Shown: in pieces, positions 25,749 through 36,998 of the stretch
Position numbering within the stretch: the stretch's first letter is position 1
Layout: each line of letters begins with the position of its first letter
Assembly (NCBI GenBank): GCA_964304625.1
Contig: OZ199838.1
Span: forward strand, 4,898,001-4,962,000
DNA from: Kudoa neothunni
Taxonomy: Eukaryota; Cnidaria
DNA: 64,000 nt
Direction of reading: 5' to 3'
Position numbers and translations under genes: made by a program
Notes under the pieces: generated by a model
What the model was told of the DNA's origin: nothing
What the model saw: the letters and a program-made list of their open reading frames with translations, nothing else
The model's database searches: none

Positions 25749-26283
25749 TGTTGATTAATATATTATTACTTCCAAACAATTCATAAATATAGCGATAAGC
25801 GAAGGTAAAAGCATATTATAATTAGAAGAAAAATTCAAAATCATTAAATATTTTGAAAATCTCCCATTAAAAATCGTTTAGATAGTTACTATGACACGTT
25901 TCGGCATATGAAATATAGCAACCCTAAGTGACATTCTCAGAAAATAGGATTAAATTTTTCCACTTGTTTTAAAAAGTTAAGACAATTTTCGATTATTGTT
26001 ATTATTGGAAATTGGTGTGTATTGTTACAGCAAGTCAAAATATGACACAATCCGAAATAGTTGATTTTTTCAAAAATTGAAATTAAGTATCACTTGGTTT
26101 GATACCTGCTGTAAAATGTTTACTATATTAACGAAAAGAAAATCCATTATTTCTGTTTTATTCAAAAATTGGGGTCCTCATTATTATGTGCATGCCCAAA
26201 AAAGTGTGGAAAATTGATTGCACCCCATTACACACAATTTTTTTCTGGTCCGGAAGGGATTGTACAAAGTCGATCTCCCACTG
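25749..26283. mobile_element. Right-end fragment of a pogo-family element
   Basis: The sequence up to 26283 ends TCTCCCACTG followed by TA, preceded by GGAAGGGATT. This is the same right-terminus layout as the elements ending at 8440 and 60093. Upstream, a short stretch on the plus strand (MTQSEIVDFFKN) resembles an HTH remnant of a pogo transposase. The left end was not found, so this is a truncated copy of uncertain extent. Confidence 0.5.
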
Positions 26284-26291
26284 TATATTAA

Positions 26292-27536
26292 TCCTAGAAA
26301 GTTCAGTAGGTCCTTTTTTGGACCAAAATTTAATTAAATGATTATAAAATTATAGGGATATCCTATATAACAAAACTAACGTTACGTAAATTATGTCATA
26401 AGTTTTATGTAATTATATATACAGGAGTTAAAAAATTTTTTCCCATCCTATGTATGTTTTTTATAAGATTTTTCAATAAGTTACACAAAGACTCAATGGG
26501 CCCCTTTTTGGTCAAATTAAAAATGATCGAATAGAGTCACTTGATGATTGTAAATTATTTGTTTATAGATTATTTAACTAGAAATGAGAAATAATATTTT
26601 GTGTTATAATTTCATTAATCCGTAGACTATAAATATCCGTGGATGGTGATTTTTGTAATATTTAGCTATTCATCGAATCTTTTAATTCTTTGTTCTAAAT
26701 TAAGATTTTTTAAAAATGAATTAAACTTTATTGTATCAAAAACATTTCTTGTAAATCATAATATACAATATTGATAATGAGACCTAAATAAGCATGAGAT
26801 AATTTTAGTTGTCAAATATTTAAAAAGGAGATTAAGTTTTATACATGCAAAATTAGTAGTTTTCATAATTACTCAAGTAATAACACAGGCTACGAAAAAA
26901 TATTTTTTCAAAAAAATTCAACATAATTTAATAAAAACTGCGACGATGTATAATTTACGCAGTATGGCCGTGAAGTTGTTTCCATGGAATCATGGTCGCC
27001 ATCCAACAACAGGTTATCATCTTTGTCGTTCCAAAACTTCTATAGATTATAGTCAGATTCTTTGAAATACGATTTAACGTTGAAATATGTTTTAGAATGG
27101 AAGGTATCGAAATCAAACGTATTATTCCCAGCCGTTACAAATCACGTAATGTATAAAACTTAATCTCCTTATTAAACATTCGACAACCAACGTTACATCG
27201 TGCATATTTAGGTCTTGCTATTTATATTACATATTATCATTTTAATAAAATGTTTTAAATATATTAAAGTTTTGTTTCTTTCAAATTAATTTTAATTTAT
27301 GATAAAGAATTAAAAGAATCGATAAATAGCTAAATATTACAAAAATCACTCTCCACGGATATTTATAGTCTACGGATTAATGAAATTATAACACAAAATA
27401 TTATTTCTCATTTCTAGTTAAACAATCTATAAAAAAATAATTTACGATCATCAAGTGACTCTATTCGATCATTTTTAATTTGACCAAAAAGTGGTCCACT
27501 GAGCCTTTTTGTAACTTTTTGGTGAGCTTTCTAGGA
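26292..27536. mobile_element. piggyBac-like MITE with long inverted repeats
   Basis: The left side is TTAA (26288-26291) followed by TCCTAGAAAG. The right side inverted is CTAA followed by TCCTAGAAAG. The start resembles the known piggyBac terminus CCCTAGAAAG. Arms of more than 200 bp are inverted copies (about 26490-26700 and 27310-27510). The left arm seems to carry an extra 160 bp near its tip. There is no coding sequence. One target site has drifted from TTAA to TTAG. Confidence 0.7.
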
Positions 27537-27540
27537 TTAG

Positions 27541-28477
27541 TAAGTCCATGTATAAGGTGTGTATGTGCGCACTCTTTATAACGACACTCCTAGTCTATAT
27601 ATAAAGATAGACGGTTTTGTTCGACTAACTGTTGATTATAATATTTAAGGGTGGATGCTAAATTAAACCAATTATCATCTTGAAATAAACGAGTTAATCT
27701 TAGTGTTAATGTTAATCCTTGTTAATAAATCGTGTTATCTGTTTGACAAACTTAAAACCTATAAAATCAGAACTTTCTAAATACTATTGGAGCTTTTTAT
27801 GGTATAGCTGTAATTGTAAGAGTTTTTTCAATATTCGGAATATTAGAAGTCACATAAATGTCTCTCCACAAGGAAAAATTTCATCAAACGTGCATACCTA
27901 CAGACACCCACGGACGGACGGACAGACAGACAGACAGACTGGCACACCAGCATTGCCAACGATGTTCAATGTTTTCTTGGATGCCCTATTTTTTCCGGTT
28001 TTTATTCTCAACTTTAAATGGTCGCGTAATTAAAAAATCTAAAAGATTGGTCGGGCAAACAACCGATAAGTCGTAATGCGTAAACCTTACCTTCATGTTA
28101 GATACTAAAACGACAAGACATTGCAAAAGTGGTATAATTACGTCGATGTTTCTGATAATTGGGGTCTTAAATAAAATCTTACAAATATTTTTCAATAATT
28201 TAAAAACTATTAGAAACATTAACTGCATTAAATCTTTATCTTCTAACAAAGAATATAAAAAGTTATTTAGTTTATATATCTTGTTGCATTTCTTATTGAG
28301 GAAAAATATTTTTTTGAATGAAGTTAATTGATGAAATCATTATATTAAATAAAATAAATCTATTAATAATTTTTTAGGTTAGATTATTCAATATTTTAAT
28401 TTACCTATGCGCTTGTGAAATTTATTACTGTTATATATGCACTCAATTAATTTCTAAATTGGACGCTATAATTTCAG
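27541..28477. other. Spacer with a short tandem repeat, possible unplaced exons
   Basis: Contains a tetranucleotide microsatellite (27912-27942) and overlapping open frames on both strands at 27.7-28.3 kb, none recognised. The upstream exons of the gene ending at 28716 are probably here. Confidence 0.4.
27912..27942. repeat. GACG/GACA microsatellite
   Basis: A short run of GGAC units turns into GACA units (GGACGGACGGACAGACAGAC and onward), about eight copies in all. Confidence 0.85.
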
Positions 28478-28716
28478 ATAGAAGAGATCTAGACAAATTG
28501 TTGATTGAATTGAAATCTAAAGCTGTAAAATTATATGAATTAGTCAAAAAACTTATTTTTCTTAATCTGAGTCGTATATTTTATTCTAATATCAAACCAC
28601 AATTTATGCGTTGCCAGAGAACTCATTTAAAACTGATAATGCTGTACAAGAATATCGCTTATTTAACCAGGATGAGTGAAATGAATACCCAAAATGTGAT
28701 GACATCACAAGATTAG
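28478..28716 (+). CDS. Unidentified helical protein, C-terminal exons
   Basis: Two exons, 28478-28542 and 28618-28716, join through a 75-nt GT-AG intron and end at TAG. They give about 54 residues starting DRRDLDKLLIELKSKAVKLY, then RTHLKLIMLYKNIAYLTRMS and ending MTSQD. The sequence is rich in Leu/Lys/Glu and likely alpha-helical or coiled coil. The first exon follows a plausible acceptor (ATTTCAG), so the 5' part of the gene is missing from this call. The short size and helical character suit a small complex subunit, but no family is assigned. NME6 lies convergent about 450 bp downstream. Confidence 0.5.
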
Positions 28717-29165
28717 ACTCGATCGCATTTGGGAACATTGATTATGAGAAAAATAATTTTCATACAATCGGAAAATATTGCATATCTCTATTTTTACTAC
28801 CTTTGAGCAAAGCGTATCTGGAAAAAATATCTTTTCTGTTGGAACTATCATGTCGGTCAGGGGAAATACGACGTTGTGACCCACACTAGCTGGTCTTGTT
28901 CGAATGCGGGAATTTTTCAACATGTCGGCCGAGTAGTACCGTACTTTCAAAATTTTTAAGCAAATTATAAATTTACATAATATTCATATGTAAAATTAAA
29001 TATTATTTTTTTTGGTATAAAAAAATTATGATTTATCCGAGAAAAATTTGACCGGATGTCCACTTGGAGTAGACGACGCTGCAAGAGACAAACAAAAATT
29101 TATAAATATATACATTCGCCTGTCGATCAGTTAAATATTTATTTGAATATAAACTAATGATAAAA
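28717..29165. other. Convergent intergenic region with a possible minus-strand exon
   Basis: On the minus strand 28800-28945 is open and more GC-balanced (fragment MLKNSRIRTRPASVGHNVVF). It may be an exon of an unidentified gene or transposon remnant. The rest is the 3' flank of NME6. Confidence 0.3.
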
Positions 29166-29844
29166 TTATACAAATTTATCCCCTTGGGGAAACTTTGGAA
29201 AAAAGAAAAAGGTTTCAGCTAGTGCTGTTTCGTCACTGTCTAAAGGTAAAATGCCTAAAATTCGATGATTTAATTGGAAACTACCCGAACCATGTGCTAC
29301 GTTCCTAACGTCTGTAAGGCCATATCTAGCTCTTAGTGTATTGGGGAAATCGCGAATGGCACTGTTCAGATGTTATTTTTATAAATATATGTTTTTTTAC
29401 ATATAAAATTTGGTGGGCCCAATTAGGTCTCTCCACTCTAGCACAGCATTCGGTTTTGTAAGTACCATCGCTTCAATTGGTCCACTAACACATTTACACG
29501 TTAAATGCATGGTTCCACAGTAGCCTCAAAACCTGCTCAAATGGGTTACCAATCGATCATAAAAAAATTTTCCTAATATTTAATTTCATTCAGTTGTCAT
29601 GGTGAATAATAAGGTCCAACATACCTTGATGAAGCTTATAAAAATGTTGGGCATCCTCTTCATTCAAAGTAACAATCTCACTGCAATATATATTAAATCC
29701 TTGTTGTTTTATAATTTCTTTAATAACCTTTAAACAGGTGAGATGTCCTAGTAACAAAGAATAACAACTAACCGCATGAACAGAGGGGATGGCGGTGATA
29801 TCTGGTTTCAAAATAGCCAGCGTGAACATCCCCTTTGAAAGCAT
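29166..29844 (-). CDS. NME6: Nucleoside diphosphate kinase, NME6-like
   Basis: NDP kinases move the gamma phosphate between nucleoside triphosphates and diphosphates; NME6 is the divergent, mostly mitochondrial group II member. Six exons (29773-29844, 29625-29727, 29533-29572, 29401-29484, 29285-29361, 29166-29239) with introns of 39-52 nt give 149 residues. Visible: the beta-1 strand TLAILKPD, HQGKFFYDRLV, SGPIEAMVL, GPTK, RARYGLTDVRN, and the catalytic histidine in AHGSDS, followed by AETFFFFP. The GLTDVRN and HGSDS segments favour NME6 over NME1/2. Start chosen at MLSKGM (29844); Met 29829 is the alternative. Human NME6 has a C-terminal extension that is absent here or lies in an unrecognised exon. 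Confidence 0.88.
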
Positions 29845-29899
29845 TTCCCCTAGCTGTAACTCGACCTCTAACCACAACAAAGTGGAATGGAACACTTGG

Positions 29900-30845
29900 T
29901 TGCGTGCGACTGCGGCAAGGTTACATAATTTTCACGTGGAGATGCAATTTTATAGTATAATAAAAAAATCGTAGTATAAATTGTCTAGAGATATTGCGTT
30001 TACAATAATTATAGCGTTGCTGAGACGCAATTTTGTCGGTTGGATACCCTATCAGGCTCTTTTTTGTTTTTATTATTAATGACAATTTTAAAGTAAATAA
30101 ATTTCTCTTCTAATTATTTAAACAATATTGCATAAGGTAAAAATACTTAACTTTTTCTTGAATTGACATATTTCTCCTTTTTCTATTTTTATTAGCGAAA
30201 CGTATCCATTGCAATTAAACCCAAGTTATTCAATGCACCCTTAATTTAGGAAAAATATAGTTAATATATCAATTTTTTGTCCGAAGGTTCCTCGTATGAC
30301 ATGGATGACCAAACACATATTAATTTTGCGACTTTACTAGGAGTAATATGAAGTTGAGATATAAAATCTACAAAAACAGATCTACTCAAATATGTGTAAT
30401 TTTCGTTCTATGAAACCTTTCATTCTCACATTTATGTGACTCAGGCGGGATCGTGATAATTAATGGAATATATAACATTTTTACTTTATGTTTACTCATT
30501 AAATTGTTGCATTTAGTTTTTATGAATACTTCTATGTCATATCGAGAAACAAAATTATAATCGAATTAAACGAGCATACATCTGACTAAATACAAAAAAA
30601 TAATTTCCACGGAGATAACAAGAAACGGAATCATATAAGTGCACAATTAATTAGAATCATCATACCATAATTCTTCATTGTATCATGTGATTTAACATTA
30701 TAATATATTTATCTAAAATTCCATGCTTGTTGAGGAGTTGAAAATTTTTTGATTCTTAATTTCTAATATTTAAACGGTTAAAAAATTATTAAACAAATTT
30801 TATCTCGATATAAATGAGATAATATGTTAAATAACAGAATTAGCA
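29900..30845. other. Spacer between NME6 and piggyBac remnant
   Basis: AT-rich DNA. One end of the piggyBac element at 30.8 kb should lie here, but no matching terminus was fixed. No gene seen. Confidence 0.4.
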
Positions 30846-32357
30846 TCATAAACAAATCAAACTAACAGTTTTAGAATGTTTTCTACAACATGACGCGTTG
30901 CAACTATGACATTTTGTTGAGGTTTAACGATCTTTTTCCCCCATAATTGACACCTTTGAATTGAATTTTTTGAGCTTTATTCACAAGTATGCTAGCTGAA
31001 TTGTCTCCTTTTCTTCACGTTTTTAAAGCGCTCGTCAACTCTTCAGCCATCCTTTTTAAATAATTTCTCCTGCTTATGTTGGCTTGACGAAATATTTCTT
31101 TATAAACTGAAAATCCATCTATCAACGAAATATCAATAATGTTGAAGAATGCAATCAGGGGCCTGTGTCTATTGAATCTTCTTACACTTAACGATGCAAG
31201 TAATCAAGAAATAGTATCAACACCCCCTTTGCAGAGTTTAATGGACTATTATATCAGGTTTGTAGGGCTCTTCTTCGGAAACGTTGGTATTAGTTGCAGA
31301 GGTGCACAACACATACACAAGTTCGTTTCTCTTGGGCATGTACCTTAAAATCATCTTTTTATCACCAAACACAAAACGAGAGGAATTGACAGGAGTCATA
31401 TTCAGTGGTCTTAAATATGATGGAATTTCACTTTTATTAGATCTCAATGTCCCCAGTAAGGTTATTTTTTTCTTAGCAGTTCGTTGGTCAGTTCCACAGA
31501 CGTGAAAAGGTTAGCACAAACCAAATTTCGACCAGAGCCATGCAGTGGGCTAGATAACTTCAATACTATGTGTTTCCGACGTTGGTTGCCTTTTTATCTA
31601 ATTGGTTCTGCTTTCCCAAATAGACGTCGATATTATATACATAGGTTTATCTAGGATCAACTGCAAGAAAAAACTTAATGCCATATTTGGTCGGTTTGCT
31701 AGGCATGTATTGCTTAAATGGGCAATTTCCTCTGAAAGAAACTACATGTAAGCAAATCACCCCAAATAGTCCAGGCGTCCCGAATATGGTAAAATTTATC
31801 AGAATCTGTTCTCAACTATAGAGTTACCTGATCATCAAAGTGGAGAGCCCTAGTAATCTGCCTGAATCTATTAAGATAAAAAAGATCTCTATAAAATTGT
31901 CGGCCTTCGTCAATTCAAAATAACTCCGAAATGGGTTCCTGTCAGTCTTTATGGATAGCTATTAACAACAGGCATCCAACATAAATCTCAAATTCGGTTT
32001 CATCTAAATTATTCCAACTACCGCCAAAATGATTAGTACCAAATAAATTTGTGTATTTTAAGATCAGATCCTAAACTTCTTGATTCAAAAATAGTCAAGA
32101 AATATCTCCTAAATTAGTCACTCTCAATAAAGTGAAAGGTTACACACAAGACAATTATTCAAAATATTTCCTAATCCAGTTATTGAAATTATAGGTTTAT
32201 TAACTGACCACAAAATTCTATTTTTGTCAAGCAAAGAATCGGTGGCCAATTCAACATCATCATCAGACGTATCAGATGAGATTTCATGAAGATGTGAATT
32301 TTCAGCATCGAGATCATCAAAATCGGAGCAATTATCGCAGTAATCAGAAGAACTCAT
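30846..32357 (-). pseudogene. Decayed piggyBac transposase
   Basis: Minus-strand pieces in several frames match a piggyBac (DDE_Tnp_1_7) transposase in order. An acidic N-terminus (MSSSDYCDNCSDFDDLDAEN) comes first. Then RPLNMTPVNSSRFVFGDKKM and ELVYVLCTSA, a C-terminal block (HRPLIAFFNIIDISLIDGFS), and a terminal cysteine-rich motif (KCHSCNASCCRKH) before TGA at 30846. Several frame breaks and stops interrupt it, so it is not active. GC-rich palindromic blocks GGGGTCGATTTATACCCC near 32500 and a similar one near 32675 are probably its subterminal repeats. Full element limits are unresolved (roughly 30.2-32.9 kb). Confidence 0.8.
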
Positions 32358-33117
32358 AATTTAAAATATGACGTATGTGCAATACGTGATAGCCACTAAT
32401 ATATTGTTATTTATTCAATGTTTTTATAGATTAAATCTCCTTAAACCTCAGATATTAATATTATTTTTTATTTCTTACAATTTTACGTAACGAAACTTGG
32501 GGTCGATTTATACCCCATTTTTATTTATGTGTTTTTGATTTAATTTTTTTCTTGTTTAAAATACAAATACCTTATTATATTATTCTAAAGATCTCTATAA
32601 TAAAGAAGACTACATGAAGTCAAAATCAGATTAACATAACCATTTATGTTTAAAAAATGACCTTAAACATGTGTGGGGTCGAAATACACCCCATTTTATT
32701 TAGAAGATTAATTAAAAAAATATTAAGTATCAGATTTAATTTTTCTAAATTCACTCTTAATAAATCTATAATATTCATAATAAACACATTTATTTCGTTT
32801 GAGACTAATTGATGAATGTAACTTAAAAGATTAGAAAAAATAATATACAAATATAGAGATATTAAAATTCTATATTAATATGCTATGTATTTTGTTTTAC
32901 CACTAGCTGTTACACAACAAATACCTGAGCCGAAATTATTATTTTTGTGTAAAAATTATGTAAAACTTCAATAAGTTGTGTAATTTTACGATATACAAAT
33001 AATATTTCAATATATCACGAAACTAATGATAAAAATGTTGAACAAAGTAAATTGTTCAAAAAACTCAATATAAATCCTTAATTATTTAGATACCTGAAAA
33101 AACTTGTTAGGTTTTGA
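32358..33117. other. piggyBac 5' flank and spacer
   Basis: Holds two copies of a GGGGTC-to-CCCC palindromic block (about 32498 and 32673) in the same orientation, then AT-rich spacer. No gene recognised. Confidence 0.5.
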
Positions 33118-33183
33118 CTATGAAAATTGAATGAAAGCTTGATCCATGCTGGATATCTGACCGATTACATCTTGATTTGACAT
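33118..33183 (-). CDS. Possible first exon of an unknown gene
   Basis: A 21-codon ATG frame (MSNQDVIGQISSMDQAFIQF) with a composition unlike the surrounding AT-rich DNA. It stops shortly after, or splices at a GT near 33120. No downstream exon was recognised, so this may be chance. Confidence 0.2.
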   Translation of the reverse strand: MSNQDVIGQISSMDQAFIQFS

Positions 33184-33359
33184 AATGATTATAATTAGGA
33201 ATCGCAATTTTCGACGTTTATTTAAGTTGATTCAATAGTGTGTGCGTTTAAACATATTAAATTTAAAAAAAATGGAACAAACTCACAAAAATCCATTTTA
33301 TCAAATAGCGATAGCAGAAGAAAGTCGAGAACAATAACAGAAGCCCAAATTTTCACAAT

Positions 33360-33690
33360 TTTGCCATTTTTTCACTCTTAAAAAATAACCGGCTGAGAAA
33401 TGTCTTGAAACGTTTTTTAACGATGTTTCATTGAATTTGTTTGCTTTCAAATTCTACTTTGTTGTAGAGATAATTTCACGTCGCAATATTTACAGGGTAA
33501 TTAATTTTCTACCTTCTCTATGTCGATCCATTCAACAAAAAATATCAATTTCTCTCCAGTTACTACCCCTCTTAAGGTATTTAGAAGATTTATAATTTTC
33601 CCGGAAAATAAACGTAACTTTTTTAAAAATTCGACGAGTAAAACCGATTGATTTTAATCTAGAAATACGATCCCTACTTGTAATCAAGCG
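33360..33690 (+). repeat. Dispersed repeat, copy 1
   Basis: The stretch has a diverged counterpart in opposite orientation at about 55385-55745. Shared blocks include the one around ACCTTCTCTATG (GCATAGAGAAGATGG there), the Cys/Phe-poor segment near TCTACTTTGTTGTAGAG, and a run ending in a CCGG-containing block (TAAAAAATAACCGG here). There is no coding sequence. Ends and family are unknown. Confidence 0.6.
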
Positions 33691-34063
33691 ACAGTTACAT
33701 CTTTATGTGGAAGTACTGCATACCAGAGTGTACCCACCTGCAACATGCTAAATAATCCTTTTATAATCCAACCAACATTTGTTCATATAATTACATTTAA
33801 AATCTCTTAAAAGTATTAGAAATTAGCTACAATGCTATGACCCGCCAACGAAGGTGTAGAATAACTCCAAATAAAATAAACGTTTTTGAGCACTAAAGAT
33901 TAACCATACAAAATCTTGCGTTGAAAATGCTATTTAACTCCAATTTTGGTGGGAAAAAAAACAAATAATATAATATAATAAGCAGTTAATCACTATATTT
34001 TCTAATGTATTATTTATATCCATTAGAAATCGCGTTCAATGGAATGACAAAGAAAAGGTCCAT
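33691..34063. other. Spacer 3' of SH3BGRL
   Basis: AT-rich spacer with the SH3BGRL 3' flank. Nothing else recognised. Confidence 0.4.
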
Positions 34064-34425
34064 TTATAATTTAAGAAACTGTTTAACTTGCTCGCTTTCA
34101 ACAGCGTCAGCCAACATTGCATAGTTCTAAATTCCAATTAAGGCCCTAACATTAAATCCAAGAGAAATACACCACAGTATTCATTTCCATTAAAAATTTG
34201 AGGAGCCAAAGCTTTAGGATCACTGCAACCCGCTCTCATTTCATCCAAATACTTCTTATCCGACGCTACATCAATAAACTCCACGTCGTTGGTTTGGCTA
34301 GTGACAATTTGTTTGATGAACTGTTGTTCTGATTGTAACTACGTAAATGGATAATAGAAAATTTTTATTATTATTAATACATTTCGATTTGGTGACATAG
34401 TTGAAACATATACTCGAATAACCAT
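34064..34425 (-). CDS. SH3BGRL: SH3BGRL, thioredoxin-fold adaptor-like protein
   Basis: SH3BGRL proteins are small glutaredoxin-like thioredoxin-fold proteins without the redox CxxC, thought to act as adaptors. Three exons (34381-34425, 34171-34338, 34064-34126) with introns of 42 and 44 nt give 91 residues. The start MVIRVYVSTMSPNRN matches the family's first strand. The central helix and strand follow (EQQFIKQIV, DVEFIDVASDKKYLDEMR), then the conserved APQIFNGNEYCGNY turn corresponding to PPQIFN in vertebrates, and the last helix ESEQVKQFLKL. It is shorter than human SH3BGRL (114 aa) because it lacks the C-terminal tail and the PPLP-containing SH3-binding stretch. Confidence 0.9.
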
Positions 34426-34982
34426 TTTGTAATACTGACAATTTTCGTTATCCTCTTTTGCGAAGGTATTCGAACACACCAACCCCTCAGTTCAGCCAGT
34501 GATGGGATTAGTTTAGGAATTGTATTTGTCGTGAAATATTAATATTCGGATGATAAATTTTTATTTACTATAAATTAAAAAGTAGGTAATTATATAACAT
34601 CTTCAATAATATTATTGTAAACAATGTTACAATTACAGATAAGGTATCTCGTCACATAGCCTCTGCGCATGCTAATTATATTATCATTAATCCATTAACT
34701 TGTTGGGAAATGGTTGTTACGCCGATTAAATTATAGATTGAATAGTCGATGATTTTACATATATTATATAATAATTAATTTACTGTCGAAATAACTTTTA
34801 ACATACACTAATACACATAAACTAAGTAGTATACAAAAAAACGTCTTGCGACAGTTTGTAAACAAAAATAAGACTCTACCAATTTTTAATGTATTAGTGC
34901 ATGGCGATTTATTTAAGATAAATCTATTAACAATTACAAAAAAAAGTTTCGAAAATGGTATAAATAACTTTAGATATTTTAA
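34426..34982. other. Spacer upstream of SH3BGRL
   Basis: AT-rich DNA between SH3BGRL and the left TTAA of the piggyBac element. It presumably includes the SH3BGRL promoter. No gene seen. Confidence 0.4.
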
Positions 34983-36994
34983 CTCTCGTACGCACATTGG
35001 TGTCAAAATTGGGCCCAGCCTTTTTTTATACGCAATTTTCTTAACATCTCACCTGCATAACTGTGAGTATTTTCCCCTAATTTATGTTATTATTGTATTA
35101 ACTTAAAATATTTACTGAAATAATGATAATAATAAAATAAATATTAAACACTATTAAATCATCGAAGCATCAAAACTTCCGTTCCCACATTGGGGGTCAT
35201 TTTTTACCTCCACCCTTTATTGGAAAATCTATGATAATTAATCCGTTATTGATATGTATAATACAAAGTGTAGTTATTAAATATTGATTTAATTTTAAAA
35301 ATAAGTAAAATAATTTCGAAAAAGAGATAAATCTGTGAGTTTTTAGTATGTCAAACGAAGCTCGGATTCAAAATCAGTTGAACTTGGGTCTGTTTTAGAG
35401 ATGGAAAAAGATGAACATGGAATTCTATTGGATGACATTGATTCTGAGTCTATCGACTGTTTAATTGAAAATTCTGGATCCTATTATGACGATTCGGATA
35501 ATGAAGCAGAATACAGTACTGAATTAATTGCCACGTTGACTTCGAAAAACGGAGAAAAATGGTCTAAAAAACGAAGAACTGAGACGGAAAATATTTTTAA
35601 GTGCTAGCTAGGCCTCAAATCACATGTGCTAAAACGATCGGATACCCGACTCAATCTTTTTAAACTTTTTTGAAAACGAAATCCTTGATTTTATTGTTGA
35701 ATGTACCAGTCATTACATAAAAACCATATTTCACTAAATCAACTTCTATTATCAAAGTATGGTCAATCTACAATAAATCAGTCAATCTCCATTAATTTAT
35801 TTGAAAAAATATCTTCGTGTATGCGGTTTGATAAAAGATAGTCCAGAATACAGGATGATAAATTGGTTCATATAAAAGAAGTTTTTGAATACTTTATTGA
35901 AAATCGTCGAAAAAATTATACACCAAATGAACAAATGACCGTTGATGAGCAAGTGGTGACATTTAGAGGGAGATGCGGTTTCAAAATGTACATTCCAAAT
36001 AAACCTGAACGGTACGGTATGGTGTTAAAATGTGGGCTTTGTGCGACTCAAAAAATTCCTACCTATTCAATGAAAAGGTGTATCTTTGAAAAGAAAATGG
36101 TGAAGTACAGTTTAATCATGGGGAAAATGTCGTAAAAACTTTATGTGAACAGATTCTTAAATCTTGTCGAAATATTACCACAGATAATTATTTCGCTACT
36201 CTTTCCCATGCAAGATTTCTATTTGGACAAAAATTGACAACTGTAGGAACTGTTCGAAAAAATAAAAAAATTTTTAATATCAGAGTTTCAAATGCCAAAA
36301 GGAAATGGAGATAATAGCCTGTTCCTGTTTCAAGATAAGGTCACACTCGTCAAATACAACCCTAAGAAAACCAGATCAGTTGAATTGTTGTCAACACTCC
36401 ACAGAGATGTGAATATTGATGAAGAAAGTAAAAAATCCGAAATTATATCTTACTATAATTCTACAAAATGTGGAGCTGATATTCTTGATTGAGTAGTAAG
36501 ATGTTTTTCGGTAAAAAGAAAAACACGAAGGTGGCCAATGGCTCTTTTCTATAATTTGTTACACATCGCTGCATATAATACCTACTTGTTGTATTGTCAA
36601 AAGCATCCCGCATTTTTGAATAAATATAGAAAACGAGCCAGAAGAGAATTTCTAAAATTACTCGCAGACGGGCTTTTACCACCTATAAGTCCTGAAACAG
36701 GCAGTCCATATTTAAAAGGGCCTAAAATCTTACAAAACAAAGATAGAAAGTGGTGCCAAATTTATATTCTTTCGAGGAGATTGAAAACGTCAGCGCAGTA
36801 CAAATTATGCAATAAAATGTGTCGCTAACTTCACAATAAAGAAGAAATAATTTGTATTGAATGGTTAAACTCAGAAAATATCAATTAGAATTTTTTGAAT
36901 CTTAAAAAGGTTTTCATGTGTTAAGTTAACCCGCAATGGGGGTCATTTTTGATCCCACTAAAAAATTAAAATTTTTTGCGCATGTGTACGAGGG
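34983..36994 (+). mobile_element. piggyBac element with decayed transposase
   Basis: TTAA at 34979-34982 and 36995-36998. The left terminus is CTCTCGTACGCACA and the right, inverted, CCCTCGTACACATG. GC-rich blocks with GGGGGTCATTTTT lie near both ends (about 35190 and 36932), in the same orientation. Between them plus-strand pieces of a piggyBac transposase occur in order: an acidic N-terminus (35401-35607), then NEQMTVDEQVVTFRGRCGFK and MYIPNKPERYG (35863-36135). STLHRDVNIDE and EIISYYNSTKCGADILD follow (36292-36492), and a last part from 36538. Several stops and frame changes separate them. The element is 2.0 kb, about the size of a whole piggyBac. Confidence 0.85.
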
Positions 36995-36998
36995 TTAA

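Noticed and set aside
27912-27942. A CRISPR-like or regulatory tandem array
   Set aside because: It is a simple four-base microsatellite without spacers.
29844-29895. A longer N-terminus for the NME6-like protein
   Set aside because: The extension would have to start at GTG; the first ATG upstream of the kinase fold is at 29844.
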